Below are positions 61,007-64,000 of a stretch of DNA of 64,000 nucleotides, in pieces. Origin of the DNA: Okapia johnstoni (taxonomy: Eukaryota; Chordata; Mammalia; Artiodactyla; Giraffidae); assembly GCA_024291935.2 (NCBI GenBank), contig CM044307.1, positions 101,499,461 through 101,563,460 on the forward strand. The letters run 5' to 3'. Numbering within the stretch: position 1 is the first letter of the stretch; each line of letters opens with the position of its first letter. The translations under genes were made by a program, and so were the position numbers. Under the pieces are notes generated by a model. The model did not search any database, had not been told where the DNA came from, and saw only the letters and a program-made list of their open reading frames with translations.

Positions 61007-61193
61007 GTAGATAGTGATGAATTTAATATTTCCTTAATCAAGTCAAATGAAGAAAATAAAACCATAGAAGTTAAAGATTTGGAAATCTTCACAAGGTATT
61101 CCGTGGTGATCACTGCATTCACTGGAAAGATCAGTGCTGCGTATGTGGAAGGAAAGTCAAGCGCTGAAATAATTGTTACTACTTTAGAATCAG
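61007..61193 (+). CDS. PTPRQ: PTPRQ internal exon, C-terminal half of the second FN3 domain
   Basis: This 187-nt exon has a run of T ending in CCTATAG as acceptor and GTAAGG as donor. It enters in phase 0 and leaves in phase 1, so the exon pair 54345-54466 and 61007-61193 makes one 103-codon FN3 module with phase-1 outer borders. It reads [10 protein letters not shown] at the start and IIVTTLES at the end. [15 protein letters not shown] holds the leucine and F-strand tyrosine of the FN3 fold. Two N-glycosylation sequons are visible (NIS and NKT). No stops or frameshifts are present. The following exon is not seen in the remaining 2.8 kb. Confidence 0.92.
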
Positions 61194-61596
61194 GTAAGGC
61201 ATATTCTTCATCATTGCTAAAAATTGACTAAGGGTCCTTCTTACAGTTTCTCACACTCTACCCTACAAAGCATATGTTACAAGAAATTTTTAAGCATATA
61301 AGCATAAATTCAGTGACTCACTGGGACTGACAAAAGTGAAGCTTTCTATTTGTATTTTTGAGGCAAAATGGAATTATGTAGCATAGTCGATACTTGTAAA
61401 AACAAAAATAAATTAGTTCATAATAAGGTATGCAAGTGTATTTTTTGTATGTTTATTTCAACACTAAATATTTTAGAAGTTGGACAACCTTGCCTAAGAG
61501 ATGATTTTTCCAACTGTCAATAGCCAATAAAGCTTCACCTTAAATTCCATTTTAATTATTTATGTCCCATGGTTTAAATGTACATTAAAGTAATGA
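61194..61596. other. Unassigned intronic DNA after the third exon
   Basis: No element recognised. Confidence 0.4.
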
Positions 61597-61608
61597 TACT
61601 CTATTATT

Positions 61609-61839
61609 GAGGGCTTCCAGTACTCTCATTATTGAGGCCTCAGTCGGTAAAGAGTCTGCCTGCAATGCAGGAGACCCAGGTTCGATTCGTGGGTTGGGAA
61701 GATCCCCTGGAGAAGGAAATGGCAACCTACTTCAGTATTCTTGCCTGGACATTCCCGAGGACAGAGGAGACTGGCAGGCTACTGTCCTTGGGTTGCAAGA
61801 GTTAGACATGACTTAGCAACTGCACCATAAACCACCACC
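61609..61839 (+). mobile_element. Bov-tA SINE with a duplicated 5' junction
   Basis: The target-site duplication ACTCTATTATT lies at 61598-61608 and 61840-61850. The head is interrupted at 61621 by a second, imperfect copy of the 24 bp starting at 61597. The rest of the body is normal. Confidence 0.88.
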
Positions 61840-61857
61840 ACTCTATTATTAAATTAT

Positions 61858-62022
61858 CTGGGCTTTCCAGGTGCTGCTAGTGGTAAAGAACATGCTTGCC
61901 AATGCAGGAGACATGAGGGACATGGGTTTGGTTTAATCTCTGGGTCGGGAAGATCCCCTGAAGGAGGGCATGGCAACCCACTCCAGTGTTCTTGCCTGGA
62001 GAATCCTATGGACAGAGGAGCC
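61858..62022 (+). mobile_element. Bov-tA SINE, 3'-truncated
   Basis: It starts with GGGCTTTCCAGGTGCTGCTA and stops after GACAGAGGAGCC, lacking the final tail. Confidence 0.8.
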
Positions 62023-63240
62023 AATTAAACACCCAGCTATGTTTACCATATCTGTTCTCTTCACTTAGTCAAGTGGCATGTTTTATTATGTAATCTATTT
62101 GACAAATGTCAGAATCCGTACAGATTGCCTCAAGTTGGTATGAACAGGGTCTGAGTGGATAGTAAGATTGTAACCTGTGAGAAATTACTGTGGAAAGTCA
62201 ACTTCCCAGAACTCGCTTGCCCCATCCTCCTTCAGACTCCTGATGTTCTTTGCCAGCAGATATAACTCTGGAAAGAGCACATGAAGGGATGAGTTGCTAT
62301 AGTTTATTTGTTGCTATCTGTAAGGTAAGTATAGGAGGTAAAACAAATTTAGATGTCTTTTCGTTATGCTGCATACTCTATTATTGATAAACTTACAGTT
62401 CTAAATTGAAAGGTACATTTATCCTCAGCACCCTATAATTCTACTTGTTTGCGTTTAGTGGCCGTGTATAGTTCAGGGACTTATTTTCTGACTTTTTGCA
62501 CTTCTCCCTTATCCTGCCCATCTGTGAGAAAAGTTGCTGCTAAACTTGTTCATGTTCATAAAACTTTGATCAAAAATCTTAATGTGATACCTTTTCCAAG
62601 GATATTATAGTTTAATAAACCTTTATTAAACCTCTAAGAGTAGATTTTAGATATGCAAACAAAGATATCTGGAGGATAGGAAGTTCTTTCTAACACTCAG
62701 GTAATTTTTTCACTTATTCAACTTTAAAGCTGATCCTAATTTTAGAGAAACATCTCTCATAAAAAGAAATATATATGTTCTTATATATCATAAAAATGTA
62801 TAATAGCAATTGTGAAAATGTGTGTTGAACCAGTTTAACTTTTATATCAGCTATGCATTTCTTCACATTGGGATATTTGCACAATAACATATTTATCTGC
62901 TTCTCTCTTTTTTTCGTGTTATTTACTTATGTTTTGCTTGCCATAGGGAACTATCTCTAGATATCTCTACAATTGTATCTGAATATCTGAGCTATTCAGA
63001 GTCAATATGAACAGCCTTCTTCATAGAAATTCGTTACCTAGAATGGAAGAATATACACATTTCAATGTGATTAAAATAAATATGTTCATTCAACCATTAA
63101 ATTTATTTTAAAAAATACTAATTACATATTTTGACCAGAACTAGTTCTTACATTTATAAAATAATTTTACCCTGTGTTATTTTTCATAATAATTTATTGA
63201 TATTTGGCTAGTTATATGTTAGGGAAACTTTTATTTGTCA
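62023..63240. other. Unassigned intronic DNA
   Basis: No gene or clear element. No next PTPRQ exon was recognised. Confidence 0.4.
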
Positions 63241-64000
63241 AAAATAAACAGGAATATCTAGAATATATAAAGAAATATTAAAATTCAACACTTAAAAAGA
63301 ATCCAATTAGAAAATTGCAGAGGGGACTTCCCTGGCAGTTCAGTAGTTGGGACTCCAAGCTTCCACTGCAGGGTGCATGGGTTCAATCCCTGGTCAGGAA
63401 ACTAAGACCCAACATGCCACATGGCCAAAAAAATTAGAAAACTGAAAAAGACCATGAACTGATATTTCACCAGAGAGGAAATATGATTGGCAAATAAAAT
63501 CAAGATATGTTTTCAACACTATTATCTATTAAGAAAATGTAAAGTAAAACCACACTCATACATCACTATGCATCTACTAAAACAGATAAAATAATTTTTA
63601 AAATAGTAATAATACCAAATGTTGGAAAAAGTCCAAAAAGACCCGATCTCTCATACATTGCCAGTGGGAATACAAAAGGGTATAACTATTGATACAATGG
63701 AAAAATATTTTGATAATCTATAAAACTGAACATGCATTCACCATAGATCCACAAATTACAATCTTAGGCAATTATCACAGACAATTGAAAACTTAATGTT
63801 CATACAAATATCTTTATATGAATGTTAACAGGCTTATTAGGAATAACGACAAAATAACTGAAAACAACCCAAATGTTTTTATGATTAAACAAATTCTAGT
63901 CAATGGAACACTACTCAGCAATAAAGACAGAATAAACTGTTGATATACACAGCAACTCTGGATCTCAAGGTCAATGTGCTGTTGTCTTTTGCAACTAATA
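63241..64000 (+). mobile_element. Old L1 LINE, sense, running off the right edge
   Basis: CACTATGCATCTACTAAAAC, CATTGCCAGTGGGAATACAA and GGAACACTACTCAGCAATAA mark the ORF2 end in sense orientation. Degraded, and split by the SINE at 63318-63432. Confidence 0.75.
63318..63432 (+). mobile_element. CHR-1-like cetartiodactyl SINE inserted in L1
   Basis: GGGACTTCCCTGGCAGTTCA with the tRNA-like GGGTTCAATCCCTGGTCAGG and an A tail. The target-site duplication ATTAGAAAATTG / ATTAGAAAACTG lies at 63306-63317 and 63433-63444. Confidence 0.9.

Larger units (their letters stand above)
61194..64000 (+). other. PTPRQ: PTPRQ intronic sequence downstream of the last visible exon
   Basis: It opens with a GTAAGG donor in phase 1. 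No further exon was recognised before the window ends. Confidence 0.8.

Noticed and set aside
1..64000. CRISPR array, bacterial operon or phage content
   Set aside because: No regularly spaced repeats with unique spacers, no dense ORFs. The repeat content is ruminant.
1..64000. Endogenous retrovirus or LTR provirus
   Set aside because: I saw no paired long terminal repeats, primer-binding site or retroviral protein motifs.

Overview
This window comes from a ruminant artiodactyl genome (cattle, sheep, goat or a close relative). The evidence is the interspersed repeats: many Bov-tA and Bov-A2 SINEs, BovB (RTE-type) LINEs, bovine-type L1 3' ends, and the older cetartiodactyl CHR SINEs, over a background of mammal-wide L2, MIR, MER5 and old L1. 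No bacterial, plasmid, phage or CRISPR structure is present.

The only host gene I can support is PTPRQ, the receptor-type tyrosine phosphatase Q of inner-ear hair bundles, on the plus strand. Three internal exons are visible at 30770-31093, 54345-54466 and 61007-61193. Their intron phases are 1 | exon | 1 | exon | 0 | exon | 1. They join into one open frame encoding two consecutive fibronectin type III (FN3) domains: the first whole in one exon, the second split over two. The window is therefore a slice through the middle of a long gene. Neither end of the gene, no promoter and no phosphatase domain is in view.

Layout: 1-30769 is upstream intron, with a BovB at 4.3-5.5 kb, opposed L1 fragments at 7.0-9.2 kb, an unidentified antisense ORF block at 12.4-12.9 kb, an L1-rich tract at 13.4-19.8 kb holding about 950 bp of almost pure A/T, and an L2 at 28.4-29.5 kb. 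The first exon follows. The 23.25-kb intron (31094-54344) holds L2 cut by L1 at 32 kb, a rearranged BovB at 37.9-38.8 kb, nested L1s and a SINE at 40.4-42.1 kb, a MER5A at 42.9 kb and a large composite BovB at 46.6-50.2 kb. The 6.54-kb intron (54467-61006) carries a MIR and a 1.25-kb L1. After the third exon come two Bov-tA SINEs and an old L1 that runs off the right edge.

I found no new multi-gene system. The most notable structures are rearrangements of mobile elements. One is a small inversion inside a BovB that flipped one copy of its target-site duplication and left a 137-bp inverted duplication of flanking L2 DNA (37914-38795). Another is a head-to-head BovB that looks like one 5'-inverted insertion (46636-50172). 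Two independent Bov-tA SINEs also share a duplicated tRNA-derived head. Repeat names rest on recognition by eye, not on a database search.
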